NCBI RefSeq assembly: GCF_934190775.1
Contig: NZ_CAKPTG010000013.1
Location: 8,797 to 72,796 of the forward strand
Direction: 5' to 3'
DNA length: 64,000 nucleotides
Source of the DNA: an uncultured Phascolarctobacterium sp.
GTDB taxonomy: Bacteria > Bacillota > Negativicutes > Acidaminococcales > Acidaminococcaceae
Position numbers and translations under genes: made by a program. Position 1 is the first letter of the stretch. Each line of letters begins with the position of its first letter. Positions 24,113 to 33,042 of the stretch are shown in pieces. The notes beneath the pieces are model-generated. The model saw only the letters and a program-made list of their open reading frames with translations. It made no database searches and was not told the origin of the DNA.

Positions 24113-26596
24113 TTAAGAATTGGGGAAAAAGCGCTCCAGCTGATGTCTTTTATTTTTGGCTGTCGCATCAATCTGCAGCTTAGCAAAAATTTTGTTGAGA
24201 TATTGCTTAATCGTCCCCTCCGACAGCGCCAATCTTTGCGCAATCTCCCTGTTCGTATGGCGTGCTGCCGCCAGCTGTGCTATCTGCAGCTCCTGCTCCG
24301 TCAGCTCCTGCAGGCCTGCTTCAGCAAAGCGTGCGGACAAAATCTGCCCCCGGCCTGCCTCCAGCTGCTGTCCCAGTTGCAGCGCCACTGCCGCCGCTGC
24401 CGAGTATTCGCCATGCGCCTCCTGCTCCAGATAAGGACGCAACAGCGCTATGTTCTGCGCCAACGGCAGCACCAGCTTATCCGCTGCCGCCATCGCCAGC
24501 GCCTGCTTCAGCGAGGCACGGCAGCTTGTCACATCGCCTCTGCCGGCAAAGGCCGCCGCCCTTTGCACCTGCAAATACAGCAGACATAAAAAATTACTGT
24601 AGGGACGGCATTCCTGCTCCCAGTCGGACCAGCGCACCAAAAGCTCCGTATACTGATGCTGTGCCAGCAGACACTGCGCGCTGATATAGTTGCGGCAGGG
24701 GCGCGCCGGATACAGCACAGAAGGCTGCTGTCCATTTCCGTCCGTCAGCCAACTTGGGATATATTCCTGCTTACCCAGCAGTGCATAGTAAAAGCCTGCG
24801 CACATATCGGCCGTATTCAGCAGCATGCTCTGCTTCCATGGCTGCAGCTGCCACTGCTGGCGGCTGTAGGCCTCCGCCTTACTGCTGTAAACGCCGCGGA
24901 AAAGATCGCGCTGCATCTCCAGAAAATCACAGCAGATAGTAATACACTCCTGCCCGTGCTTTTCCGCCTGATAATAAGCCTTCTGCAAGGGCATATCCAT
25001 TTCGTCAACGCGTCCCTGCAGCAAAAGTGCTTCTGCCTCCGTCAGCTCGGCAGCACCGGCACCGTGCCAGCCGCTAAGCAGATAGTATGGTGGCATGCAC
25101 TCCTGCATATCCTCCACCGTCTGCCGCAGACTGCAGCCCGTGCGCAGATACAGCCCCAGTACACTGGGCGCACCAAAGGTCCAAATGCCCTGCTTGCTGA
25201 GCGTCTGCGGAGCGCCGCTCAGCAGCTTGTAGGCGCGCCGATGATGCTCGCTCATACCGGTGATGCTGTTGAAGGCCAAAAAGCTCAGAATAACCTCCAG
25301 CTCGCCGTAATAATTATCACGTTCACGCTGGCTGAGCGCAGTATTGCGCTCCAGCGCCGTTACGTACCATTCCTTAACCTGCAGCATTTCCGGCACCATA
25401 TTCAGCGAAAACATGCGGCGCATAATAATCAGCACCGCCTGCGGATACTGCCACAAGATTTCCGGTGGACATTCGCGCAGCCAGTCGAAAAGATGCTGCC
25501 TGTGCTGCGGACGCATCGACCAGTCGCGCAGCTGCTGCACTGCAGCCAGCAGGCCGTCAAAATCACGGCCGCGGTACAGCCAGTCCAGCGCTTCCTCGTA
25601 CTCCTTCTGCTGTGCGTACCATTGCCCCAAACGACGGAAGTACATTTGCTGCTCAGCCTCAGCCAGCAGGCCGAAGGCATGGCGCGTTGCCTGCTTCAGC
25701 ATATGATGACAGCGCAGTCTGCCGTTGGCCAGCCTGATAATAAAGGCATTGCATTCCAACAGTCTGCTTACAGACTCCCGGCAGCTTGTGCCGTAGGCAA
25801 AGGCCACCTGCTCCGGCGTAAACTCCTCCGGCTGCCCCATAAGCAGCAGCAAGCGCTGCTGCTCCGGAGGCAGCGGCTGTAGCAGTACATCAGCAATCAT
25901 TTCATAGACACTACCTGTATCAAGACAAAAGCGCTGATACCTGTCATAGTTCAAAAAGTTAAGATAGGTAACGGAAAACCAACCCTCGCAGGCCTCATGC
26001 AAAGCATCCAGCTGCTGCGTTGTAAGCTGCAGGCCGCATCTGCTGCTGTATTCCGCCAGCTCGTCACGCTGCAACGCCAGGTCATGCTTATCTAAACAAA
26101 AAGCTCTGCGCCCCAGCTCCAGCAGACGGCTGCTGTCAAAAATCTGCCCTCTGCTGACCAGCAGCAGGTGCAGATTAGTAAAGCCGGCCTTGCTCAAGGC
26201 ATAAAGAAAATCAATCGCCTCACTGCTTTCCAGCAGATGCAGGTCATCAATAAACCAGTAGACAGGCTCCTGCGGCAGTAGCTGACGAAACAGCTCCAGT
26301 ACCAGCGTTCTGGCGTTGGCATCGGCAGGCAAAGACTGCTGCGTCAACGCCGCGCCCAGCTCCGTTCCCTGCCAGCTGTAGCACACTCCCTGCCAAAAGG
26401 CTTCGGCTCCGGCACCGTAAATACTCTGGCGCAGTACCTTTTTGCCGCAGCGCTCCTGCTCCTGCAAAAAGTACTGCACCGCCAGCGTTTTGCCGTAGCC
26501 CATGGGCGCAACAACCAGCGTTGTTCCCGCTGTCTGCAGCTCAGCCAATAGCTCTTTTATTCTCTTAGAATAATATAAATTATTGAGCCTTTTCAT
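24113..26596 (-). CDS. LuxR-family LAL (MalT-like) transcriptional activator
   Basis: 827 aa, normal for large ATP-binding LuxR regulators. P-loop APMGYGKTLAV at about residue 30, a Walker B-like VYWFIDDLHLL at about 110, a long helical TPR-like middle, and a LuxR helix-turn-helix at the end (LTEQELQIAQLAAARHTNRE, ALSEGTIKQYLNKIFAKLQI, about 765-820). LAL proteins hydrolyse ATP and activate genes on binding an inducer; the inducer is unknown here. Its ATG lies 7 bases after the stop of the 2-hydroxyacid dehydrogenase gene and has only a weak ribosome site, suggesting translational coupling and a shared signal. Confidence 0.9.
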   Translation of the reverse strand: MKRLNNLYYSKRIKELLAELQTAGTTLVVAPMGYGKTLAVQYFLQEQERCGKKVLRQSIYGAGAEAFWQGVCYSWQGTELGAALTQQSLPADANARTLVLELFRQLLPQEPVYWFIDDLHLLESSEAIDFLYALSKAGFTNLHLLLVSRGQIFDSSRLLELGRRAFCLDKHDLALQRDELAEYSSRCGLQLTTQQLDALHEACEGWFSVTYLNFLNYDRYQRFCLDTGSVYEMIADVLLQPLPPEQQRLLLLMGQPEEFTPEQVAFAYGTSCRESVSRLLECNAFIIRLANGRLRCHHMLKQATRHAFGLLAEAEQQMYFRRLGQWYAQQKEYEEALDWLYRGRDFDGLLAAVQQLRDWSMRPQHRQHLFDWLRECPPEILWQYPQAVLIIMRRMFSLNMVPEMLQVKEWYVTALERNTALSQRERDNYYGELEVILSFLAFNSITGMSEHHRRAYKLLSGAPQTLSKQGIWTFGAPSVLGLYLRTGCSLRQTVEDMQECMPPYYLLSGWHGAGAAELTEAEALLLQGRVDEMDMPLQKAYYQAEKHGQECITICCDFLEMQRDLFRGVYSSKAEAYSRQQWQLQPWKQSMLLNTADMCAGFYYALLGKQEYIPSWLTDGNGQQPSVLYPARPCRNYISAQCLLAQHQYTELLVRWSDWEQECRPYSNFLCLLYLQVQRAAAFAGRGDVTSCRASLKQALAMAAADKLVLPLAQNIALLRPYLEQEAHGEYSAAAAVALQLGQQLEAGRGQILSARFAEAGLQELTEQELQIAQLAAARHTNREIAQRLALSEGTIKQYLNKIFAKLQIDATAKNKRHQLERFFPNS

Positions 26597-26603
26597 AGCG
26601 TTT

Positions 26604-27557
26604 TTACTTAATTACGTTCTGCGGTGTGCCTGCCAGCCATTTTTCGATATTGGCAAAAACGATGTCAGCACGTGCAGCCAACGCTTCAGCGCTGGCGAAA
26701 GCAACGTGCGGTGTCAGTACGGTATTCTTCGCATGGCACAAAAGATGCTCCGGTGCAATCGGCGGCTCGCCCTCAAATACATCAATGCCTGCGCCGGCAA
26801 GGCGTCCTTCGTTCAGCGCCTGCGCCAATGCCTCGCTGGCTACAACAGGACCGCGCGCAGTATTCAGCAGTACGGCAGAAGGCTTCATCTTGGCAATAGC
26901 CTCTGCATTAATCAGGCCGCGTGTTGCGTCCGTCAGCGGCACATGCAGGCTGACGAAATCGCTGTTAGCCAAAAGCTCATCCAGGCTCACAAAGCTTACA
27001 CCAGCAGCCTGAAGCTCTGCCTTCGGAGTACGGCTGTAGGCCAGCACCTTACAGCCGAAGGCAGCGGCAATCTTCGCCACTCTGCTGCCAATTGCACCGG
27101 TGCCCACTACGCCGAAGGTTTTACCGAAAAGCTCAAAGCCTACCAGGCCATCCTTCGTTCCTGCCTGACGGCAGCGTGCGTCACAGGGTACGATATTGCG
27201 GATAACACTGATAGCCAGGCCGAAGGTCAGCTCTGCAACCGCATTGGTAGAATAGCCTGCGGCGTTGCACACTAAAATTTCGCGCTCACGGCAGGCAGCC
27301 AGCGCAATATGATCTACGCCGGTAAAGGCTACAGAAAGCATTTTCAAATTGGGGCAGGCGTTGATAATATCTGCACTCAGCGGCTGATTTGCCAGCATGA
27401 TAATATCTGCCTGCTGCACACGCGCCAGCAGCTTCGTCTGGTCGGTTTCTTTCTCAGTAAAATACACAAAATCATGACCTGCAGCCTGCAGCGGTGCTGC
27501 CAATGCATTAATCTGCTCCATCTTTACGCCTAACGGCTCCATAACTACTATTTTCAT
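26604..27557 (-). CDS. D-isomer 2-hydroxyacid dehydrogenase
   Basis: 317 aa from ATG 27557, which has CGGAGGTGCTTTG before it; the longer in-frame extension to 27599 has no ribosome site. Rossmann motif GVVGTGAIGSRVAKIAAAFG around residue 145, catalytic Arg in LNTARGPVV, Glu in IDVFEGEPP and His in LTPHVAFAS. The family reduces or oxidises 2-keto/2-hydroxy acids with NAD(P); candidates include phosphoglycerate, glycerate, hydroxypyruvate or lactate, and the sequence does not choose. It probably shares a transcript with the LAL regulator downstream. Confidence 0.9.
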   Translation of the reverse strand: MKIVVMEPLGVKMEQINALAAPLQAAGHDFVYFTEKETDQTKLLARVQQADIIMLANQPLSADIINACPNLKMLSVAFTGVDHIALAACREREILVCNAAGYSTNAVAELTFGLAISVIRNIVPCDARCRQAGTKDGLVGFELFGKTFGVVGTGAIGSRVAKIAAAFGCKVLAYSRTPKAELQAAGVSFVSLDELLANSDFVSLHVPLTDATRGLINAEAIAKMKPSAVLLNTARGPVVASEALAQALNEGRLAGAGIDVFEGEPPIAPEHLLCHAKNTVLTPHVAFASAEALAARADIVFANIEKWLAGTPQNVIK

Positions 27558-27689
27558 CAAAGCACCTCCGAAAAAGTCTGTAAAATTTTTGCTTATCACT
27601 TACATATTACTACTGTAGGCATTGATTAGCAAGGAGGAAAATTTCAGGGCCTGCGTATGCCTTCATGAGTATTTGCATTCGCAAATACA

Positions 27690-27718
27690 AAAAAGCCGTT
27701 CTTCTTTCGAAGAACGGC
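27690..27718. terminator. Terminator behind tRNA-Lys
   Basis: Stem GCCGTTCTTC (27695-27704) with GAAGAACGGC (27709-27718), loop TTTC. On the minus strand it is followed by TTTTTT, ending the tRNA transcript. Confidence 0.88.
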
Positions 27719-27728
27719 ATATTTTCGT

Positions 27729-27805
27729 TGGTGATCCACCCGAGACTCGAACTCGGGACACCCTGATTAAAAGTCAGGTGCTCTACCAACTGAGCTAGTG
27801 AATCA
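27729..27805 (-). tRNA. tRNA-Lys (anticodon TTT)
   Basis: On the minus strand: acceptor TGATTCA pairing with TGGATCA (one G-T), D-arm AGCTCAGTTGGTAGAGCA, anticodon stem CCTGA/TCAGG around loop CTTTTAA (anticodon TTT), variable loop GTGTC, T-arm CCGAG-TTCGAGT-CTCGG, and an encoded CCA. All cloverleaf elements are present. It follows purA by about 100 bases. Confidence 0.97.
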
Positions 27806-27906
27806 TTTGTTACCATAAATCAGCAACATTAATAGTATACAGACTAACACAAGGAAAGTCAAGTACTTTTTTAAAATATTTTTGCTGTTTTTTCAGCAGC
27901 CTAAGC

Positions 27907-29196
27907 TTACAGCAGCTCTTTCAGAACGATGGTCTGCTCGCGATTAGGACCAACGGAGATAATACCCAGCTCAACACCGGATACCTCGCTGATCTTAGCC
28001 AGATATTTCTTAGCATTTTCCGGCAGCTCGTCATAGTTGCGGATACCGCTGATATCGGTCATCCAACCGTCGAACTCTTCGAAAATCGGCTCAACCTTAG
28101 CCAGAACGTTCAGGCTTGCAGGAATGCGTTTGAGAACCTCATCGCCAATCTTGTAGCCAACGCACATTTTAATCTTCGGCATATTGTCAAGGATATCCAG
28201 ACGGGTAATTGCCAGATAATCCAGGCTGTTCAGGCGTGCGCTGTAACGCAGCATGAAAGCATCCAGCCAGCCGCAACGACGCGGACGACCAGTTACAGTG
28301 CCGTATTCATGGCCGGTTTCGCGGATTTGGTTGCCAGGGCCGTCGGTATCCAGCAGCTCGGTGATGAAGGGACCTTCACCAACGCGGGTGGTATAAGCCT
28401 TAACTACGCCGACAACATGGTCGATGAAGCGAGGACCTACGCCACTGCCGGTGCAGGCATTACCTGCAGTCGGGTTGGAGCTGGTAACATACGGATAGGT
28501 ACCATGGTCGATATCGAGGAAGGTAGCCTGTGCGCCTTCAAACAGAACGTTTTTGCCTGCTGCAAACAGCTCGTCCATAACAACGCCAGTATCAGCAACA
28601 TAAGGACGCAGCTCTTCAGCATAAGCCAGGTATTCCTTCAGTACAGTATCATAATCAAACGGTTCAGCACCATAGATTTTGGTGATGATCGCATTTTTAG
28701 CTTCCAGGTTAACCTTCAGCTTATCAGCGAAGGTTTCGGGCTCCATCAGATCGCAGATACGGATGCCTACACGAGCAACCTTATCCATGTAGCAGGGGCC
28801 GATGCCGCCTTTGGTGGTGCCGATTTTGTGATTGCCCAATGCTTCCTCCTGCAGCTCATCAAGACGTTGATGATACGGCAGAACAACGTGTGCACGGTCA
28901 GAGATAACCAGATTGCTGCAATCAATGCCCTTTTCCTTCATGCCGGCGATTTCAGCCAGCACAACGCCGGGGTTGATTACAACGCCGTTGCCCAGAACGT
29001 TAGTCTTATCATTGAACAATACGCCGGAGGGCAGCAGACGCAGCTTATAATTAACATCATTAACTACAACAGTATGGCCTGCATTGGAGCCGCCACTGTA
29101 ACGAACTACAGCATCAGCCTTTTGCGCCAAATAGTCAACAATTTTACCTTTACCTTCATCGCCCCATTGGGCGCCTAAAACTACAACAGATGACAT
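27907..29196 (-). CDS. purA: Adenylosuccinate synthetase
   Basis: 429 aa, full length. N-terminal GAQWGDEGKGKIVDYLA holds the GTP/IMP-binding loop and catalytic Asp; GGSNAGHTVVV holds the catalytic His; later TTKGGIGPCYMDK, FEGAQATFLDID and TGRPRRCGWLDA match the family. It joins IMP and aspartate with GTP to make adenylosuccinate in AMP synthesis, in the cytoplasm. The start lies 22 bases after the stop of purB, so the last two steps to AMP are co-transcribed. Confidence 0.98.
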   Translation of the reverse strand: MSSVVVLGAQWGDEGKGKIVDYLAQKADAVVRYSGGSNAGHTVVVNDVNYKLRLLPSGVLFNDKTNVLGNGVVINPGVVLAEIAGMKEKGIDCSNLVISDRAHVVLPYHQRLDELQEEALGNHKIGTTKGGIGPCYMDKVARVGIRICDLMEPETFADKLKVNLEAKNAIITKIYGAEPFDYDTVLKEYLAYAEELRPYVADTGVVMDELFAAGKNVLFEGAQATFLDIDHGTYPYVTSSNPTAGNACTGSGVGPRFIDHVVGVVKAYTTRVGEGPFITELLDTDGPGNQIRETGHEYGTVTGRPRRCGWLDAFMLRYSARLNSLDYLAITRLDILDNMPKIKMCVGYKIGDEVLKRIPASLNVLAKVEPIFEEFDGWMTDISGIRNYDELPENAKKYLAKISEVSGVELGIISVGPNREQTIVLKELL

Positions 29197-29218
29197 TAGC
29201 AGTCACTCCTTATCAAAA

Positions 29219-30511
29219 TTATAAACCAAATCTGGCAAAAATTTCATCAACGTGGCGCAGCATCGGTTTCGGATCGAAGCAATGCTCAACCTCTTCGTCT
29301 GTCAGATATTTCTTGATATCCGGATCAGCTTCAACGTTGGTCTTGAAGTCAGCGCCTTGCAGCCAACGTGCCATAGCGTTGCGTTGTACCCATTTGTAAG
29401 CGTCCTCACGCAGTACGCCTTTGGTAACCAGAGCAATCAGCAGGTTTTGGCTGAAGATCAGACCGCCGGTTTTGTTCATATTGGCAATCATTGCATCAGG
29501 ATATACCAGCAGCTTGTCGATGATGTTGGAGAATTTACGCAGCATATGATCCAGAGCAATAGTTGCGTCCGGCAGAATAACGCGTTCTACGGAAGAATGG
29601 GAGATATCGCGTTCATGCCACAGGGTTACATCTTCCAGAGCTGCTACTGCATAGCCGCGCAGCAGGCGAGCCATACCGGAAACCTTTTCGCAGGTGATAG
29701 GATTACGTTTATGAGGCATAGCGGAAGAACCCTTTTGGCCAGGTGCAAAATATTCTTCAGCTTCACGGATATCAGTACGTTGCAGGTTGCGGATTTCGGT
29801 AGCCATCTTATCCAGAGAGGAACCGATGATTGCCAGAGTAGTCATGAAATGTGCATGACGGTCACGTTGGATAACCTGGGTTGCCAAGCGTACCGGAGTG
29901 AGCTCCAGCTTTTCGCAGACATATTTTTCTACAAACGGATCGATGTTGGAATAGGTACCTACTGCACCGGACAGCTTGCCTACTGCCATCATTTCACGCG
30001 CTTGTTTCAAACGTTCAATATTACGCTCGATTTCAGCGGACCACAGCAGGAACTTCATGCCGAAGGTCATCGGTTCTGCGTGGATGCCGTGGGTACGGCC
30101 GATCATAACAGTATATTTGAATTCAGCAGCACGACGGCGCAGAATTTCGTGGAAGTTTACCAGATGACGCATAATCAGGTCTGCGGATTGTACGGTCATG
30201 TAGCACAGTGCAGTATCCTTTACGTCACTGGAGGTCAGGCCTTTATGAATGTATTTGGACGCATCGCCAACATATTCAGCCACATTAGTCAGGAAAGCAA
30301 TAACATCATGGTTGGTAACTGCTTCAATTTCCTTAATGCGGTCCAGACGGAAGTCAGCCTTCGTCTGAATATCCTTCAGCGCTTCGTCAGGCACAATGCC
30401 CAGTTTGTTCATAGCCTCGCAAGCCAGAATTTCTACCTTCAGCATGGTACGGAATTCGTTTTCGAGTGTCCAGATATTACCCATTTCAGGATGAGTATAA
30501 CGATCAATCAT
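29219..30511 (-). CDS. purB: Adenylosuccinate lyase
   Basis: 430 aa. Signature loop GSSAMPHKRNPITCEKVSG around residue 260 with the catalytic Ser, plus TSSDVKDTA and GRTHGIHAEPMTFG with the catalytic His. It releases fumarate from adenylosuccinate and from SAICAR in purine synthesis. It lies between dnaB and purA on the same strand. The 170 bases before it hold an AT-rich region, so it may have its own promoter. Confidence 0.98.
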   Translation of the reverse strand: MIDRYTHPEMGNIWTLENEFRTMLKVEILACEAMNKLGIVPDEALKDIQTKADFRLDRIKEIEAVTNHDVIAFLTNVAEYVGDASKYIHKGLTSSDVKDTALCYMTVQSADLIMRHLVNFHEILRRRAAEFKYTVMIGRTHGIHAEPMTFGMKFLLWSAEIERNIERLKQAREMMAVGKLSGAVGTYSNIDPFVEKYVCEKLELTPVRLATQVIQRDRHAHFMTTLAIIGSSLDKMATEIRNLQRTDIREAEEYFAPGQKGSSAMPHKRNPITCEKVSGMARLLRGYAVAALEDVTLWHERDISHSSVERVILPDATIALDHMLRKFSNIIDKLLVYPDAMIANMNKTGGLIFSQNLLIALVTKGVLREDAYKWVQRNAMARWLQGADFKTNVEADPDIKKYLTDEEVEHCFDPKPMLRHVDEIFARFGL

Positions 30512-30681
30512 TTTTGTATGCCTCCCAAGACAATTTTATTCATGAAAAAACATCTGAATGCCCATGATTTAGCTTCAGATTCTTCATTACAATTTGATGC
30601 ATAAATATCATATCATTTTCCGCGTCTTATCGCAAGCTTTATGAACATTTTTTGTTGATTTTAGGTAAAATATTCGGTTTT

Positions 30682-32037
30682 TTACGCTTCGCGTTTCGTA
30701 AAGCCCACAAATTTGGTGAACTGCTTCTGGAAAAACAGATTAACAGTATCTACAGGACCATTACGATGCTTAGCAATAATCAACTCAGTATGCTTGTTTT
30801 CCGTATCCGGATTGTAGTAATCCTCGCGGTACAAAAATGCTACGATATCAGCATCCTGCTCCAAAGAACCGGATTCACGCAGGTCACTGAGCATGGGGCG
30901 TTTAACCTGACGTGATTCTACACTACGACTCAGCTGTGACAGCGCCAGCACCGGCACATCCAGCTCACGCGCCAACGCCTTCAGCGAACGGGAAATTTCC
31001 GAAACCTCCTGCTGACGATCACCGGAATTATTACGCTTGCCGCTGCCCTGCATCAGCTGCAGGTAATCGACAACAATCAGGTCCAGGCCATGCTCTGCCT
31101 TCAGGCGGCGTGCACGACTGCGCATATCCATCGCCGTAATGCCTGCTGTATCATCAATATAAATTTTGGCACGGCTCATCGTATCGCAGGCGTCCCACAG
31201 ATGCGTCCAGTCCTCGTCATGCATCTCGCCTACGCGCAAGCGCTGGCTGTCGATGCCGGCTTCGGCACACAGCATACGGTTTACCAGCTGCTCCTTGCTC
31301 ATTTCCAAACTGAAGAAGGCTACACTGCGCGGCTCGCCGCCGATAGCCTTATGCGCACGCAGTGCCACATTTTGCACAATGTTCAGTGCCAGCGCAGTTT
31401 TACCCATGGAAGGACGCGCTGCCAGAATAATAAAATCTGAAGGCTGCAGGCCGCTCGTCAGCTTGTCCAAATCGGCAAAGCCTGACGGCAGGCCGGTAAG
31501 ACCGCCCTTGTTCTGCAGCAGGCTTTCAATGCTCTGCACGCTGTCCATCAAAATATCATTAATCGCTGTAAAATCATTCTTTTTCTTGCGGTTGGAAATC
31601 TCCAGAATACGGCTTTCCGCAGTATCCAGCAGCGTACCGACATCATCGTTAGCCTCATAGCCCATAGCCGCAATTTCGGTAGAAACACGCACAAGCTGGC
31701 GCAGAACCGACTTTTCAGCAACAATCTCCGCATGGTACTTAACGTTAGCCGCCGTCAGCACAACATTCGCCAGACTGGTGATGTAGGCAATGCCGCCGAT
31801 ATCCTCCAGCTTATTGTCACACTTGAGGATTTCTGTCACAGTAACCATATCTACTGCTTCATTCTTATTATAAAGCTCCAGCATAGCGCTAAAAATAACG
31901 CGATGCGCCTCGCGGTAAAAGTCATCTGCCGACAGCAATTCCGTCGCCTTGGCGATAGCCTCTTTATCAATCAGCATAGCACCGAGCACAGCCTGCTCGG
32001 CTTCTATATTTTGTGGTGGTACTCTTTCTTCAATCAC
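30682..32037 (-). CDS. dnaB: Replicative DNA helicase
   Basis: 451 aa. N-terminal primase-interacting domain (VPPQNIEAEQAVLGAMLID), linker, RecA-like ATPase with Walker A AARPSMGKTALALN at about 205, Walker B DLIVVDYLQLMQG at about 315, and QEVSEISRSLKALARELDVP. The C-terminus TELIIAKHRNGPVDTVNLFF is typical. It is the ring helicase of the replication fork. In many Firmicutes it follows rplI; here a YigZ-family gene lies upstream instead, followed by a terminator, so dnaB starts its own unit. Confidence 0.98.
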   Translation of the reverse strand: MIEERVPPQNIEAEQAVLGAMLIDKEAIAKATELLSADDFYREAHRVIFSAMLELYNKNEAVDMVTVTEILKCDNKLEDIGGIAYITSLANVVLTAANVKYHAEIVAEKSVLRQLVRVSTEIAAMGYEANDDVGTLLDTAESRILEISNRKKKNDFTAINDILMDSVQSIESLLQNKGGLTGLPSGFADLDKLTSGLQPSDFIILAARPSMGKTALALNIVQNVALRAHKAIGGEPRSVAFFSLEMSKEQLVNRMLCAEAGIDSQRLRVGEMHDEDWTHLWDACDTMSRAKIYIDDTAGITAMDMRSRARRLKAEHGLDLIVVDYLQLMQGSGKRNNSGDRQQEVSEISRSLKALARELDVPVLALSQLSRSVESRQVKRPMLSDLRESGSLEQDADIVAFLYREDYYNPDTENKHTELIIAKHRNGPVDTVNLFFQKQFTKFVGFTKREA

Positions 32038-32143
32038 TCGCTTCTACCTCCTCTTCTCTCTACCACTATTTATTATACAATACGGCAGTTCTTTTTACTA
32101 CTGAGGTCAGCTTTTTTTATCTGCCTGACATTGGCCCTAGGGC

Positions 32144-32186
32144 AAAAAAACAACCTCCCGCAAGCAAAATAGCCTAAGGGAGATTG
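32144..32186 (-). terminator. Terminator of the YigZ-family gene
   Basis: Minus strand CAATCTCCC (32186-32178) pairs with GGGAGGTTG (32159-32151) with one G-T/C-A imperfection, followed by seven T (32150-32144). Confidence 0.75.
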
Positions 32187-32212
32187 TTCGTATAATTTTT
32201 TCCTATTGCAAG

Positions 32213-32830
32213 CTACAGCGCCACCTCAGCGAACTCTGTGCCCTCCTGCTCCAGCTCTATCTTCTGATTCAGGTTTTCGGTCAGCCAGGCCTCTGCCTCT
32301 GCCTTTTGCTCAGCGCGCATTTTCAAAATCACCTTGGCGCGCAGGTCATACTGCACATCAGCAATTTCAAACAGCTGCTGCTGATAAAGCACGTTCAGAA
32401 TGCGGCCGACATTGTTTACATCATATAAAAAGCTGTAATAGCCCAGCAAAATCTTCTGCGCCAGGCCTGCTTCCTTAACTGCGCCTGCCACGCTGCCGCT
32501 GTAAGCACGCACAAGTCCGCCTGCGCCCAGCTTAATGCCGCCGAAATAACGTGTCACCACGGCTGCTGTTTCCGTCAGCCCGTTTTTGCGCAGTACCTCC
32601 AGCATGGGAATACCGGCAGTACCGCTAGGCTCGCCATCATCACTGGAGCGCTGTGCCATATCGTCTACAATATAGGCGGAGCAGTTGTGCGTTGCGTCCC
32701 AGAATTCCTTCTTTACTGCCTTAATAAACTCCTGCGCCTCCTCCTCACTGTGAACCTTTTTCAGCGAGCAGATGAAACGCGATTTTTCAATCACAATTTC
32801 TTTGCGGTAATCTCTGCTTATAGTATACAA
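32213..32830 (-). CDS. YigZ/IMPACT family protein, TTG start
   Basis: 205 aa from TTG 32830, chosen because GGACGGAGGT precedes it by 7 bases and the product then starts in the conserved region (YTISRDYRKEIVIEKSRFIC). A farther upstream TTG (32860) has no ribosome site. IMPACT signature: DDGEPSGTAGIPMLEVL and VVTRYFGGIKLGAGGLVRAY. The family is conserved from bacteria to humans; the human member inhibits GCN2, while the bacterial role is unsettled. It is a single-gene unit closed by a terminator. Confidence 0.93.
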   Translation of the reverse strand: MYTISRDYRKEIVIEKSRFICSLKKVHSEEEAQEFIKAVKKEFWDATHNCSAYIVDDMAQRSSDDGEPSGTAGIPMLEVLRKNGLTETAAVVTRYFGGIKLGAGGLVRAYSGSVAGAVKEAGLAQKILLGYYSFLYDVNNVGRILNVLYQQQLFEIADVQYDLRAKVILKMRAEQKAEAEAWLTENLNQKIELEQEGTEFAEVAL

Positions 32831-32950
32831 GTAGCGTACCTCCGTCCGTAATTTTCGCAATTTATATTAACATTATAACACATTTTGACCATTTATAAAA
32901 ATTTTTACCATTTTTTACAGCCAACCCTTTATTTCCTGTTCCATCTTTGT

Positions 32951-32956
32951 TATAAT
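32951..32956 (+). promoter_or_regulatory. Possible -10 box of the BASS transporter gene
   Basis: TATAAT about 35 bases before the short leader ORF. No good -35 is visible 16-18 bases upstream (TTTATT), so this is tentative. Confidence 0.3.
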
Positions 32957-32989
32957 AATGGACATTCACAGATAAAGGAGAGAGCATTG

Positions 32990-33022
32990 ATGCTACTCTC
33001 TAAAATTATTATTTTTTATTAA
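32990..33022 (+). CDS. Possible 10-codon leader peptide before the BASS transporter
   Basis: ATG at 32990 preceded by AAAGGAGAG with good spacing, encoding MLLSKIIIFY then TAA, 20 bases before the transporter ATG. The ribosome site is better than that of the transporter itself. It could couple or attenuate translation. Small size means it may be chance. Confidence 0.3.
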   Translation: MLLSKIIIFY

Positions 33023-33042
33023 GGGAAAGAGGTAATTTCATA

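Noticed and set aside
28309..29178. 289-codon antisense ORF over purA
   Set aside because: Shadow frame of a highly conserved gene.
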